Shown here in pieces: positions 1 to 18,368 of a stretch of DNA of 64,000 bases. A program made the translations under genes and the position numbers. Under the pieces are notes generated by a model. The model was not told the origin of the DNA, made no database searches, and saw only the letters and a list, made by a program, of their open reading frames with translations. This stretch comes from Clavelina lepadiformis (taxonomy: Eukaryota; Chordata; Ascidiacea; Aplousobranchia; Clavelinidae): NCBI RefSeq assembly GCF_947623445.1, contig NC_135246.1:12941856-13005855 (forward strand). Direction: 5' to 3'. Numbering within the stretch: the first letter of the stretch is position 1; each line of letters begins with the position of its first letter.

Positions 1-246
1 CAAGGCAAACAGTAACTCTTGATTTACTGCAAGCGCTTTTATTGAAGGCCAATTTTACTACACCAATTGCCAACCCATTATACGAATGAGTCATAAATTA
101 ACTATTAAAATAAACACTTTTATCACTCCTGTACCTTTACTTCTTTATACTCTGGCATGTGCATACAGCTTGCAAGTATTAAATACTTCGTGGGAGACCG
201 ACGTTTGGACAAACAGCTGTTAAGTTTGAAATGTTTTGTTTTTCAG

Positions 247-4614
<4,368 letters not shown>

Positions 4615-5330
4615 AAACAGCGCTGTATCGTTGCAAAGAAAAGGTAACGCAAGTTATTCGATTTGGCTCAGCTCTCCAAATCAGGATCATCGTCAACATC
4701 TTTCCTTCCGACATACGAAGAAAACTAAAATCGCCGACTGCCAGTTATATTTTGCACCCTGCAGCTTTTGTATGACGCCGGCTATAACGTAAAAAGTACT
4801 TGATAGATAATGCAGATAATGCATGATGCATTTCTTTCATTTTTTATACATGAAAGAAAATGGTCTTTGTTGCGGTTCTTGTGGGATAGCTTGTTTTGCT
4901 GAAACCCAATTTTCAAACTTGCCAAGCGCAGTATATAAGCCATACATGCCAAAAAGAGCCATCATGTACCGTACTCTATCTTAGCGTGCAATACAGAAAC
5001 AGCAGCCATTTAGTCCGTTTTAGCTGTGTTATCATCACCTGATTTTTTGTATGTTTTTAAGTGTGCTTGTGTGTACTCGTATTTTTAACTTATTTTGTAT
5101 GCCCTTTTGCTAATTTTTGCTGAATTTTGTGCATTGATCAAACCTCGTAAAATCCGCCTACGTATGTATAACCTTTTCTGACAATGAAATTGCTCGTAAC
5201 ATCATCATGACTAATCAAAAAGTTCCGACTGGTTGTAAGTAAATGTTCTTCTTTTTACACATTTTTCTTTTCTCTGTATCTTTAATGTTCCCAAGTTATA
5301 TTGGTTGAATAAAATGCATGTACAGAAATG
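4615..5330 (+). other. Probable MYRF 3' untranslated region
   Basis: The 700 bases after the MYRF stop have no convincing coding frame. An AATAAA polyadenylation signal lies at about 5309-5314 and is the first good candidate downstream of the stop, so the transcript probably ends near 5330. This is inference from signal position only. Confidence 0.45.
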
Positions 5331-6298
5331 GCAAGCTTGTGTTTTCTAACATACAACTAGTTGTCCCCCAAATTAACGGTTTTTGCTATCTTCATGGGAA
5401 TGATTGTCTTTGACTTTTCTCCTGCGGTGCTACTTGCTGATTTGGTCGAGTTTGTACGAGTAAGGTCGAACGGGTATGAGAAGGTTTGATGAGTAATCGA
5501 AGTAACAGCTATATTAGTATAGTCGTTTATGTTAGTCACACACATACTTCAGAGCAATTAATTTGTAAGCTATTTATGAGAGTTATTAGGTTACTTCAAT
5601 GTTACCATGAATATTTCTTGATTTAAGTGTTTCCTGTTGATAAGATTTACTGAAACCAGACAATGTACAATAACAGATTCATGTGTTGGATGACATGAAT
5701 ATAGTTGTCGTTAAACTTGTGTAAAAGGCAAAAGTTACATTTCGTGCTATCGCTAAGGTCTGGGTAAACAAAATCTGAATATCTGTGCATTGGTGGATTG
5801 TAGATAAATGGATGTTTTTTTTTCTATAGCAAGATCTTGTTGCACATAATTACAGATTAAACCAAACAAATCTTGCAGACACGACAGTAATTTTAGTAGA
5901 CTTACTTTTGATAGCCAGAAAAATTGGCCTGATATGAATTTTATTGGAGAAGATATAACATGTCCCAAGGCCTCCAATCGATCAAAGAAACATTACCGTT
6001 TCGACAAAAATACCTACTTGTGCCAAGAAGGGATAAGCACAATGACGAAGCAATATGTATCTAGCACACAGAGTTGACATTTTACCCTATAAATTTATCA
6101 TCAAATATAAAGACCAACTGTTGGAAGAGCTAATTGTAAAAAATGTTTGGGACCTTTTTTAAGAGATAAAAGACACAGAATTCCTTAAACTTCCTTAATT
6201 TCTAGTTTGATGTTTCCCATCGCGTACATCTTTTAAAGGGGAATTTGTTAGGACTGCCGATAAATTTGATTTTCTTAAAATGCATCACTGTTTATAAC

Positions 6299-7187
6299 CA
6301 GTGGTGTATTTACGATGGCATTGAGGGGGTGGCCAAAAATTTTTAATGCTAGATTTAATACTCTCGTGTATGTCCTTTCCGCCAATATGCTTAAAGGACG
6401 AAAATTTTGATTTTTTTTTTAGTCTAAAAAAACGCTTATAAACGCATGGACATGAAGTGTCTTTATTACCCCCGCAATATGTTGTTCCTACTAAAGCCAA
6501 GATCACTTCAAAATATGCACGATGTAATTTCATAAAAAGCAGCTATCACAAGACGCTTTCAGTCATCTAACGCAGGAGTGTCAATAGCATGTTCAATATC
6601 AAATGGCGACACTGCGTCCGACAAACATTTGGTTTTCTTTTTACTAGAACAGGGAACGTTACTGTGATCGTTTTCTCTTACATAACCGCTTTCAGACTTG
6701 GTCGTTTCGGAAATTAACAAAATTTTCTGGTTTTTTGACACTGTAAACTAAGCTTCTCTTCCTCGCTTCATGACTGACTTCACTGTACTGAAACTAAAAC
6801 GTTACTATCTGCAAAAACTCTTTATAAATAACTGTATCCCCTGACAAAGCTGAAACAATGGCTATTTGAAACAGTATTGAGAAAGATAATTTAATTTTTC
6901 ATATTTGAATCAAATACTGCAGTGGTTCTCAAACAGTGCGCTGCGGCGCACTAGGGAAAGAGGTTACCAGCGGCGCCGCAAAACTTGCGTGTTTCTTCTA
7001 AAAGGGAACGCAATTAAGAGGAGAGCTTTGTGTATTTGAAATTGCAACGCTTTTCGGTCAGAGTTGACAAGGAGTCGCGAAAATATGATAAACGAAGAAG
7101 ATTAAGAAGCAAAAACGCCTATGGCCCCAAAACAAATCTTGGAGCCGTGAGGGGGTGGCCTAATGGCTTCCGTTAAATACACTAGTG
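6299..7187. mobile_element. hAT-type DNA transposon remnant with 8-bp target duplication
   Basis: The ends are imperfect inverted repeats: CAGTGGTGTATTTACG on the left against a right end ending AAATACACTAGTG. The inner parts also match, since GAGGGGGTGGCC occurs near both ends. The element is flanked by the 8-bp duplication TTTATAAC at 6291-6298 and 7188-7195. On the minus strand a 60-codon frame (6559-6741) starts MSKNQKILL and is lysine-rich. It could be the N terminus of a transposase, but this is weak. A second hAT-like end (CAGTGGTTCTCAAACAGT) begins at 6920 inside the element. No partner end was found for it, so it may be a truncated nested copy. Element length is 889 bp, consistent with an internally deleted copy. 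Confidence 0.7.
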
Positions 7188-8403
7188 TTTATAACATGAA
7201 AGATTTCGCTGAATTTCATCGCAGTAAAGCATAAAGCAATAATCAACTAAATAATTAGTGACAGCTGATTTGAATACTTGAAGAAATGACGATTCAGGAC
7301 GATTGTCTTGCCTATGAGCACCTTTTACGATTATAGCTTCTTAAAGTGAAGTAAGTTTAAAGTACAATGATTTTGAATATAGTGTCGTATTTACAGGTTT
7401 GAAAGCATAAAATGTTTGAAAAAAATCTTTTTCCCCAGAAAAGAATGAGATCTGATAAGCGACTGATGGCGCCAAACAACTTTTGTTCACGTCCAGATTG
7501 TATATCTGAAGGACTCTCTTGCCTATGTTTTACAAACTTTTAACTTAAGACTTCCTTGTTAAGTTATTTTAGGTTATGCAATGTAGCACGATTTGAGTTG
7601 AGCCTCATGCCATTATGTTAGCTCTAACAGATTTTCTCTTTATCTTTATCATAAAAGGCATAACTTCAGGCTGTAACGTACTCGTAGGTGTAACACGAAT
7701 ACGAACGACATAATTAGTTTGGACCCACATAGTAACAAACAAATTTGAATCGCAACGGTGACAACAACTAAACCAGGGATTGCAACTTTGATATCGATTA
7801 ATGTTTATTTCAAAGTTAGGTATAAAGTTGAAACTTGCTCGTATCCAGTAATAAAACTAAGATTTGGAAATTATGGTTTATCTAAATATTTATCTTGGAA
7901 AGATTTGTCGACATATATGGATGGATATTACACTCTCCCTATTCTATGGTGATAGGTTTCCGTATATCCAGTGCCTATACAACACTACACCCCAAACATA
8001 GGTTCAAAACAATTGGCGGAACAATCCTCGTGATGAATAGCTGTTATAGTACGTCAGAAGCAATTCAAGTTGCGACTTGTCGTTTCAACAACAGCACTGG
8101 GAATAGCACATGCAACCAACTGCATTATGATTTTTAATAATCAAAGTTTCAAACGATTTCAACAAAATGTTTTCATTAATTAGCTTATTGGTTACAGGAA
8201 ACTAAACTAGTTTATAAACTAATACACATGTCAATATAAAGCAAAATTTTACGTGGGTGTCGAATGAGATCATGAAAAATCAGCATTATAGGCATTAAGC
8301 TGATATGTTGAAAAGTAAATGCGCTTTGTCACAGAAAGCATAGAGTGCATACCAAGTCACCATTGTTATATTAGAAACGTGGTTTGATTTTTGTAGTATG
8401 GTG

Positions 8404-9842
8404 CTAAGCGATATCGTATTTGTTTATGCCACTTATTATACAGCACGAGAATATCATTGACAAGATCTGAAATATAAAGAAATGATATATTAAAGTCAAA
8501 AAAATTCTTAATAGCTTTTGGAATGAAGTCTGCACCAAGCGCTGTAATTATTTCACTATGGAAATACTTTTATGAAATACTTTTCTCTGTCCACAAATTA
8601 TAGATCCGCATATAAAAGTTTGTTGTTGTTAATGTGACTTCAAAAATGTATTTGACTATTAGAAAAACGCTTACTTCGAACACAAGCACGCCAATTCCAA
8701 CCCCTCCTATGGTCCAGAAATAACTTCTCACTACAGCTTCGCAGCCAGTGTTGTACAAGGTTGGTGACTTGGAATTACACAAAGTCGTATTTCCGCAGCA
8801 AGAAGGAGGTATATTTGACCCCCAGTCGCTTACATTTGTGTATCCGCAACATTTCAACTATAAAGCACATGAACGGTGTAACTAGGCTGAGTCTGCATGG
8901 GCTCTTCAATAGGCTTTTACAATGCGTTATCTGATTTACCGTGCTTTGTATTGCATCCCAAGGTGCTTTGGTTGTGGTGTTATAGGATTCGATGCTAGTA
9001 ATGGCAAGTTCCTTTGCCCTCGGGTAGTAGACGAAAATTAGAATAACTACCACAACTTCCACAAGGAAAAGTAGCAGCATGATGGCAAAAAACTGTAACA
9101 ATAGTAGACAGTAAAACATTTTGACACCGTATCTACTTATGTTCGATGGTTATATGACGTAGCAGTTTTAAGCTTTTTTGTGAAAGTTTCAATTTCTATG
9201 TGGACTATAGGCCTAAAAAGCTTCCGATTAATACGTAGGCCTATACTTACAAACCTATGCCATTCTTAGTTGTTTCAGACCAATTTCCAACATTAAATTG
9301 TAGAGTGTTTTGAAGGACAAACTGATTTTTGTGAAAAGAACTTACCGTCCCGAGCATGCATTTGCTCTCTCGTATTGCTCCTGCGCATCCAAAGAATCCA
9401 GCCACAATGAGGACACATCCAACTGCGATTATGATAGCAACGGAGCTGAAGATGGCAGGATCTGAAGATATGAGTTGTCGAAAACTTTCGCCCCCGACAT
9501 AAACCCAAACGCCAACAGCCAGCAAACCGATACCACATGCCTGAGGGTTTGTTAGATTATTTTATACGATAAGTAAGCGTTTCAGAACTTTTGCTGCTGC
9601 TTAGTTTTTTGCTGCTACTAAAGGCTCTGACTCATGACATTAATAGGTTCAGGAATTAATTAGCTATACCAGTATGTATGTGAATTATAGTGTTTCAAAA
9701 TAGCAACTAAAGCACTACTTTCTTTAAATGCACTACAGTGAAACTATTAGCATTTGTATCAAGCCTTCAAAACACTTACAAAAATTATGAGGTTGACGAC
9801 GAACATCAAATATCTGCAAACTTCCAAGCCTCGACTTTCCAT
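8404..9842 (-). CDS. Tetraspanin 1 of the cluster (218 aa, six-cysteine loop)
   Basis: Four-pass membrane organiser that assembles partner proteins in membrane microdomains. Exons in coding order: 9842-9780, 9540-9346, 9092-8940, 8857-8675, 8466-8404, all phase 0. The start MESRGLEVCRYLMF leads into transmembrane segment 1. Exon 2 holds segment 2 and the inner loop (GFFGCAGAIRESKCMLG). Exon 3 holds segment 3 and the start of the large loop. Exon 4 has the CCG signature (LKCCGYTNVSDW), PPSCC and GCE, then segment 4. The last exon is ILSMIFSCCIISGINKYDIA, with the usual cysteine pair next to the membrane. Six loop cysteines are visible. It is the most 3'-lying member of a six-gene minus-strand array. 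Which vertebrate tetraspanin it corresponds to cannot be told here. Confidence 0.9.
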
Positions 9843-12375
9843 ACTGTTATTCTGGTTGCACGTCAAAAATGGTAAAATTATCGAAGCTAAGCTTTTAAAT
9901 TTTAGATCTTTCTCAGCAAAACAAATACGGTGCTTCTTATGCGGTCTATTTACAATAACTCCTTTCAGGCATTCGTATTAGATCGCTAACATGATCTCCG
10001 GAAATCGGTGATGACGTTACTCACGTGATGAGAACGTTGGGTGGTGTATATGACGTATGTAATAAATCCTCCATTCATTTTCGCCATAAATAGCACTGTG
10101 GTTACAGTAAAAGTGCTGTATACATGTACAGTAGGTGGACTAACTTTCCCTAGTTCCAGCCAGGTTCTGTGCCACAGTAACGGTGAACCACGACACCAGT
10201 TAAATTTTCAGGCAAGATTTCTCATGCTTTTATTTTTTTCAAAGCAGCAGTACATGAGCACACATCGTGATTAAAACTGAACCTCCTTGCGTAAACGACA
10301 TAACGTTTATATAACGGCGAGGTGCAAACATGCTTAGATAAAACTCGCACGGCAAAGCAATTAGAAATAAAAACATGAAAATGTGAAATGATTAAAGCAG
10401 TGAAATAAAAACGATAAAGAAGTTATGTATCAAACAGTGTTGGTGATGAGTAAAACATAAATTACTAAATTTTGTTACATGTACAGTAGGCCCATGTACC
10501 CACCACATTGCATTACTTTATTAGTTTGTCTTATATAAAAGCAAACCCATGCTGCTTGAAATGACCACAGGAAATTACAGCAGGATGGTGCACTGGTGCA
10601 GTGTGCAAATGCATTTGTGGATAACTAAATATGCAGTGAAGATTTTTTTGGTCAACTAATCTAAATTATCCACAAGTCTGTTTTGCCTATAAGGTTTAAG
10701 GAATTTCTTTACCCTTGCACTTCCTTGCTCCCAAGCGCGTATATTTTAAATGGACAAAATTAGGTCAAGTATGTAAATTGATGGTTGAAATGTCTTTCCC
10801 AATTTTCCTATTTGCCACTCGGAGACTGACCGAATTTGACCACTGTTTCATGTTATCAACTCAGCTTCTTCTTTGTTGTCTACTGCATAACGATTGACGT
10901 AATATGATACGTAACGGCTTATTGCGATTTGCCCACTGACCCTTTTAACTCATGTCCTCACAACTTCATTTTATACCGTTCAAATTCATCTGCACAATTT
11001 TCCACAATTCCAAGTCTTTTTTAATACTTTCATTGTTTGTCTTAAGTTGTTTATTTGAAATATTTATGCATCTTGCAATTGAATACTTGACCTCTTGACC
11101 TCAAAAAACTAACATGATACTATAATTTAGCCGATTGTTTCCTAAAATATTTGTTATTGTAATATTGTTATAGTATAAAATTTACAGAGTAATTAGTCTA
11201 ATAGATGAAATTTCATAACCACGCTTAAGACATCATTGCACACAAGGCATTATGGATATGTACGCTAGAGGGCAATCGGGTTTCGTTAAAAAGGTCGATG
11301 TTTCTGAATTTTTCTTTAGGTCTTAGTAGAAAATGAGTTTTCGCCAATTTTCTCAAAAAGTCCTATCTTTATAGTTGGCGAACTTATACATATATAAAAA
11401 ATGCAAGAGTTTAACTTTAGCAATGGAAAGCAAAACATTAAAAATTAATGTTATTTTACACGATACAAACTGACCGAACGCAACAGTTTAATTCTTTTCA
11501 TTTTCAATCTTCAGCCTCAAGTTTTGTTTTGGAGGTGAATTTTGTGGTAAAGTCAGAAAGGTCAGTGTACAAGCAAGCTATTTGCGACACCATGAGAATG
11601 CGTTTATGCTCCTCTAAATGTGCAATACTTGTGATATATAGTAACACATCGAAATGAAACACGCTCGTGCAGTGCCCCTTTTGGTGCGTGATCTTAGAAA
11701 AAATGCCTTCGGTTTATTTAAAGGTTGCATTTAGTTGTTGCAAACATTTTAAAAGCTGATCACAGCCTTTCTAGAAAACACGGGCCAAGTGTTGTTAAAT
11801 TGTATTAAGATTTGAGAAGATAAATAACACAATGTACAGTAAATATAAACTTTATACTCGTGTAAGTATAATTCTACCTACAAATATCCAACAAGCTCGT
11901 ATTTTACGTCACACTCAGCTTTCACAAATCTTCCAGAAAAGATTACTCGTTAAGCACAGTATTTAGTAAAAGCAAAAATGAAATTTGTTTGTAAATTTTA
12001 TATGGAGTAACCTTTGCTGCTTTTCTTACAATTTCGCTTTACGAAAGATTTAGGCTTTTTGTTTGCGTTATACGTAACTTTCAGCAAAAAGTTTAGACAA
12101 TTTTAACCTGTAATAGGAATGGGGGTCAATAAAGTCTATACTTGGCCTATACTAGCCATCAATCGATCGTTCAAATATAACTAGATTTTTGCAGACTAAT
12201 CGATCTGTCTTTTTAACAGGCTGCTGATTAATGGAAGTAACATAGAAAATAAATCTGTGGATTGTAGATCTCTTCTTATTAGTTCCATTTGTGAGTGAGC
12301 ATTCAATGCCCGCAATGATCGAGGTCGTGATACTTCATGCTTGGCAGCACTTGAACTTGCTTTTGTTAGAATAAA
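9843..12375. other. Intergenic between tetraspanins 1 and 2; no gene seen
   Basis: AT-rich sequence with scattered stops in all frames. The open frames present are short and lack splice context or family similarity. It probably contains the promoter of tetraspanin 1 and the 3' end of tetraspanin 2, but no specific signal was identified. Confidence 0.5.
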
Positions 12376-13953
12376 TTAGTATCTTTTTTCCTCCACGTTT
12401 CTATAAATGCAGCAAGCGAAGATCATGGAAAGCAGCTGCAAAAAAAAGAAATTTCGTACGTTAACAAACATCAACACAAAATAGAAGTTCTGTCGCTTTT
12501 TAAGCATGTGTTTCTCCGTTGGCATGGCATCTAAAGAAATTTTATACTGTATGTAGATTGTTTTGTCGGTGTTATAGTCGCTCTTTTCATCAATTGTTTC
12601 TGCTACTCACCTCAACAAACAGAACGCCAAGCGCTATTCCACCCAGAATTGTAAAGTAATTCTTGAGAGCTTCTTCACAACCTTTAGACGGTGGAGTTGT
12701 TTTACAGTTTTCATGATAAATCGTCGGATCCACACCTGCATTTACCCAATCAGCTCTGCCATTTAATCCACAACAACTGAACTAAAATGAAAACAATATG
12801 AACCAGAGTTAGTCAGACTGATACAAGAAGGTGGACGAACTGAGAATAAGCAGAAGTAGCTTTAGAAGTAACCACGGCAACACATATGACATCAAATTTA
12901 TTTTATATTTAAAATGACTTTATAATTAACCTAAAACAGTTTGTCAACAAAATAACTGGAAAAATGACTTGCCGTTCCCTGAAGAGCATTCCATGCGGCT
13001 GTAATAGAGTTACCGGTTTTGCTCGTTAGATTGCCATAAACCGTCATGGTTTCCAAAGCCACATCTTTGGCGACGGGGTAATTGACAAAGGCAAGGATTC
13101 CCCCGACTATTTCAGCTAGGAAGATGATAAGGACAAAGAAAAAGAACTGCAAAATACAAATTGAGAAAATCCTTTAGCATCGATTCCGGTTTTCCACAAA
13201 AGCGCAACGGTTTCATGTAATATTAATCACATTGATTTATATTTAAATATTTATTAATCGTCCAAATTAACATTTTCTGAATAAGCACTCTAAAAAAGTG
13301 TATATAGTTACACATCACTAACCATGCCAAGAAGACATTTGTTTTCCTTGATGGCACCGCAGCAACCAAGGAACCCCACAAGAAACAAGAGCACACCCAC
13401 TGCAATAATGATGTAGACGGCATGGAATATTGCTGGGTTGGATGACACGATTTCTCTAAATGAATTTGACCCGACCAAAACCCATATACCGGTGCCAAGC
13501 ATAACCACTCCTCCAAGCTGATTATACACATATAGTTTAGTACCATTTTAATTCCCGGACTTTTAAAACAGACGAATACTTGATGTGGAACTTTTAAGTA
13601 CTATTTTAAAGCGCCCAGCAGTATAACAAGTACTTTGAACATCATTTGAAGTATTACAGCATAGTGAAGTACTATGCGCAGTTGTTTAGGCCTATAGTGC
13701 ACAGATATGAACTGCAACATTGTACATACGTATGTTGTTTAAACTTTAAGCTTATATCGAATGTTAGTTTAATCATCAACGCTGAATTCGGTTACCTATA
13801 GCAATTCGCCAACTTAAAGCACAAAACGTAACAATTTAGAATAATATAATCTATCATATAGGAATATACAAACACCCAAAGTATCATACTTACAAATATA
13901 AGTAGATTGAAAAAAAACAAGAGATACTTGCAGCAGGCTGTACTTCCCGACAT
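12376..13953 (-). CDS. Tetraspanin 2 of the cluster (219 aa, four-cysteine loop)
   Basis: Exons in coding order: 13953-13894, 13517-13323, 13146-12973, 12781-12611, 12435-12376. The protein starts MSGSTACCKYLLFFF. An in-frame ATG nine codons upstream (13978-13980) is possible, but the MSG start matches tetraspanin 3. Exon 2 carries LGGVVMLGTGIWVLVG and GFLGCCGAIKENKCLLGM. Exon 3 carries LAEIVGGILAFVNYP. The large loop has FSCCGLNGRADW and then two single cysteines (HENCKTTPPSKGCE), so four in all, with no PxSC motif. The tail is LLSMIFACCIYRNVEEKRY. The third intron starts GCAAGT instead of GT, a GC-AG intron. Membrane-proximal cysteines at both ends are probable palmitoylation sites by analogy with the family. 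Confidence 0.92.
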
Positions 13954-15360
13954 TGCTGGAGGTGCAGGTTTTTTTTTCAACTTGCCTATAGTTTATCAAT
14001 TAAGCAGCAAACCTGAATTAAAAGCGGTCACTTTTTTACATTTATTATAACTTCACCGAAAATGCCTATACATTGTAGTTTCATATCTGCAAACCTAGTT
14101 AGTATTCTGAAAATTTACTTTAAGGCTCGTTAAACTGTCAACGAAAAAAGCGTTTAGTTAGTTATGCGCAGCAGTTCACGCCCAAACAATTAGTTCTCCT
14201 AAACCACACTCATTTTTGTGCATGCCAAGCATATGCCTAGAGGCTGCTGACTAACTTTCGACTAGCGCTAACTCCATTTACTCAAGCGCGACGAAACTTT
14301 GGGTTTGCATGAATGCAACAATATGTGCAACTCGAAACTCGAATACAACAATATCTTGAAACAAAACTCCAAGAATATAGCAAAAAAAATTCTTATTGGT
14401 AACTTAACTTCTATACAGTCTATATAGTGCGTCTACTGGTGTTACACCACAGATGTATGTGCACTAAATATTTCTTCCGAAATACTTCTTCGTATTGTAG
14501 TAACGCAAATATCTGCTTTCACTTGAAAAGTATAACCAAGACAACCAGAGAGCATGATCTATTCCCACAGGAACAGTTGCTTCCACAAACACTGCCAAAT
14601 GGGAATTACGTCACTTGCGTTGTTGGCAAATAGTTATGACGTCAGTCAGTAAGCGACAGAGCATTTGGTGGGGCAAATCCAATGTAGCAATTATTTATCC
14701 ATGCATTCAGTAAATCATATGTTCCCCAGAGGTATACTGCAATTGTACAATATCAATAAATTTGTTATATGTTTATGCTAAATTGCACCTACGGATAACT
14801 TTCATAGTCGAAACGCATCCAAACTTTCTGACACTTTATTCTACAACTAAGTACAAAATCAATGCATTACATGTAGTAAAAATGTAAAACTGTTTTCTGT
14901 CATGCAATTGTCAAAACCAGCAGCCATTATAAACACTACGTGTAGAATTTTATAAGGGTACACGAAATGTGCAAAAAAAATGTACTTCTGTAATGCTCAA
15001 CTAACATTTCTTGGTTAATTGCAATTATAGTTTTATTATAATTGATTTATTGTAATCATTAGATCTGATTTTAAACGGTTGAGAAAAATGAGTTGAAGTC
15101 AAGAAAAAACCTGCACAAAAGAGTTCACTAAACATCATATAAGAGAAGAAAATTTTTTGCATAAGATTTGTATAATGGATTAATGGTATACATGTATTGC
15201 GTCGGGTAAAAGTTTAGAAATTAATATTGAAATATAATGTCATCGTTACATAAAGTAACAACGTATAAATCGCTTACAAAAAATTAAAAGTTGTCTTGAT
15301 TTTGTTGATTTTATGTTGTTCCACAAACGACTCCATGGCACTCTTTACTTTTTTATATTT
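13954..15360. other. Intergenic between tetraspanins 2 and 3; no gene seen
   Basis: Short AT-rich spacer. No open frame with coding character, RNA gene or clear repeat was found. The first few hundred bases upstream of 13953 should include the tetraspanin 2 promoter. Confidence 0.5.
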
Positions 15361-18300
15361 CTAGTATTCATAGCTATGATTGTCCACGTTCTGGAAGATA
15401 CAGCAGGCAAAGATCATCGCCAAGAGCTGAGGGAAATAATTCGTGTAAGATCTCTTATAATAACAAAACTATACTGCATGATATTCTATATTGTTATCGA
15501 TCCAGATTCTGTTTATATAAGCCTACTCCAATTGGATTTTCATACGACAAAAGCTTTTTAATATCAACAACGTATTTTTATTTGACAAAAGTAAGGGAAT
15601 TCTTGTGTTGGTAAAATTCTTGAATTGCTACGACAAACATAGCTTACTAAATTTGACAACTGGAATATACGCATTTTTCTGATATGCTTTTAAAACGGTA
15701 GTATTAGCGTATAAGTATAAGTATTCACCTCAATAACTAGAACGGCAATAGCTACGCCGGCAAGTATATAGAAATACATCTTCAGTGCTTCTTCACATCC
15801 TGGTCTTTTTAAAATTTCGTTAGGACCACCGCAGCTTGCTGGTGGAAGTTTATAGTTGCTATATAATGTCCAGTCACCTGGACTGTTGATTCCGCAACAG
15901 TTCAGCTATATTGAATAACATTAAAGTTTATTAAAAGACGCTAAACCATACTTAATCCATGTTGATTTTAATCCACTAAGATACATTTCATTTTAATGGA
16001 ATTTAATTCATGACATGTAAAATATATCTTTGTTTAAATTCTATATCTATAGGCCGGTAAAGAAAGAAAGAAAGCTATTGCACATTTATGCGTGACCGTA
16101 GCAAGCCATACGAAAGACAGCTTGCCTTCAACCACTAAACAGCGGTAAAGCTGTCGCTAAATTGTCATCAGATAAAACTGCGCGTTTTTAACTTATGATG
16201 AAGGTAAATACTTGAACTGAGATGAACTGTAGCTATATGTATAAAATACAATCAAAGCAATTTCAAGTTTGTTGGTAATTTTAAATTAATACTGTGTTTC
16301 ATTTTCCCGGTATGTGTATCATACAATATGTAATAAAGCAAAAATCACAACAGCCATTTGTTATCGATATTTGCTGTAAAAAGAAGTAAAAAGAACAACA
16401 AAGCACTTTAGCAATAACAACAGTAGAAGTTCACGAATCTGTGACCTGATATTTTTCAGTGTGATCATAAATTCATGGGCCAATTTATTTCGCCTATGCA
16501 GGACATAATTAGTGTCTATATGAGTAAATACAAAAATAAAAAATATACATGTAGATGACTAAAAACAAAAAATATAGCCTATATAAAGGTAAAAATGTTA
16601 AAAGCGGTAAAATCTAAAACTGCTAAAAACATTGACTGAAGCATTTTACTTACATTTTCCTGTATAGCATCCCACGCAGCGGTCACCGATTTACCTTGCT
16701 CAGAGTCAACACCGTATAAGTTCATGGAATCGATGGCAGTTTGTTTGGCGTCCGGGTAAAACACAAAAGCAAGAACTCCTCCAACAATTTCCAAGATGAA
16801 TATGATGAGGATCACAAGGAAGAACTAACAGCGTATCAAGGAAACATTACAAATAAAAATGCCAGTTTTTATAATATAAGGTTATTCTAACGTTGTAACA
16901 CGCTATACTTTATGAGTACTTTACTGCAAGCAGGCCGCGCTGCCTGTTGTTAAAGATTAGGTAAATTTAGGTTACTGCATTATAACATTTAAGTTAGGTG
17001 TTGAAGAAGCTGTGAGAAATACTTTCAAATGTACACGATTTTTCCCGGTAAAATAATGACGGCCTTTTAAAAATCGGAAAAGTATATATGGCCTACTTAA
17101 CTGTTCCGAGAAGGCACTTATTTTCCTTAATGGCTCCACAGCACCCCAAAAACCCAATTACTAACAAGAAAGATCCGACTGCGATAATGATGTAAACCGA
17201 ACTGAAAATAACCGGATTGGCCGAAAAGAGTTGCTTAAATGAGTTGCCTCCAACTAATACCCAAATACCAGTTCCAAGCATTGCTGCACCGCCGAGCTGG
17301 AAAATGAAGCAAAACAGATCTAGATATAAGATGGAAAGACAAGTGATTTTATTAACATTGAGTAATCCTGTCAGTTTAAACAACTGCTTTCGAAATTTAG
17401 ATTTAGGTACTAATAATAATTTAAGTTTCTCAGTGTAAATATAAAAGAAACAAAACAGTACCGTCAGTTTGGTTCTATGAGTAGGCTATATACTACGTTT
17501 AAGTGGTATTTTGTACAGGGAATCTGTAGGAATGTGCCAAATCAAATCAAAACCAGATCCATGAAACTATGATAAGCAAGGGAATCATCCTTAAACATGT
17601 CACCTTGTCGGTGGATGAAAGAAATAAACTTGTTTTTGTTCATACGAAGTTATCAACATTTTTTGCAACCTTTTTTCACCGTCTTCGGGCTCGATCATAT
17701 TGTACAATCGAAAACTTGAAGGTTTTGCTTTCGTTTTCTTAAATTATGCAAAGTATAAGGTTCAACGAGACCCTGCTTGAGAGATTGAGAAACAAGGTCA
17801 ATATTTGAAGGTAATTTTCGAATTTGTGCTCCATTCGGTACATCCCTATAATCCCTGCAATCGTTTCCGAAGGGAAACTCTTTGACCAGCACGTTTCGCA
17901 AAGTACCTTATATACTATATAAAAGTCAAAAGAAGTGTTTGAAATCTGTTTTAAGAAGTATGGCGGTATAGCATAAGCAAATTTTTGTTGCATAATCAGC
18001 ATTTATTTATTTTCTTAAACCTTGGATCGAAATTTATTTAGTTTTGTAATGTGTGGTCAGTTGTCACCCAACCATAGCAAGCAGTGTATATTTTGATGGA
18101 TGCTGCCAAGCTACACTAAATAAGTTAAATGTTTGGCTGGGTGGGAAAATGAAACGGTTGATGCGTTAATTTTGCAGCTAATTTGAAACACTTACACAGC
18201 AATTGTAAAAAAATGGGTAGCAACTACAATAATTTAAGTAAATAATAAGCCGATCAAAGTTTATGTGTGTTTTATGCAGTCGTTTAGCTTGTTTTTAAAT

Positions 18301-18368
18301 ATACTTACAAATATCAGCAGGTTGAAAACGAACATGAGATATTTGCAGCATTTTGTATCACCCGACAT
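15361..18368 (-). CDS. Tetraspanin 3 of the cluster (222 aa, four-cysteine loop)
   Basis: Exons in coding order: 18368-18309, 17296-17102, 16824-16654, 15905-15729, 15426-15361. It starts MSGDTKCCKYLMFVFNLLIF. Exon 2 carries LGGAAMLGTGIWVLVGG and FLGCCGAIKENKCLLGT. Exon 3 carries FILEIVGGVLAFVFYPDAKQ and WDAIQEN. Exon 4 has LNCCGINSPGDW, PPASCGG and RPGCEEA, giving four loop cysteines, and then segment 4. The tail is LLAMIFACCIFQNVDNHSYEY. Its third exon is almost identical in DNA to that of tetraspanin 4, while the second and fourth exons are clearly diverged, which points to a recent exon-limited conversion. It has the longest introns in the array (about 1 kb after exon 1 and about 0.75 kb after exon 3). 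Confidence 0.92.
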
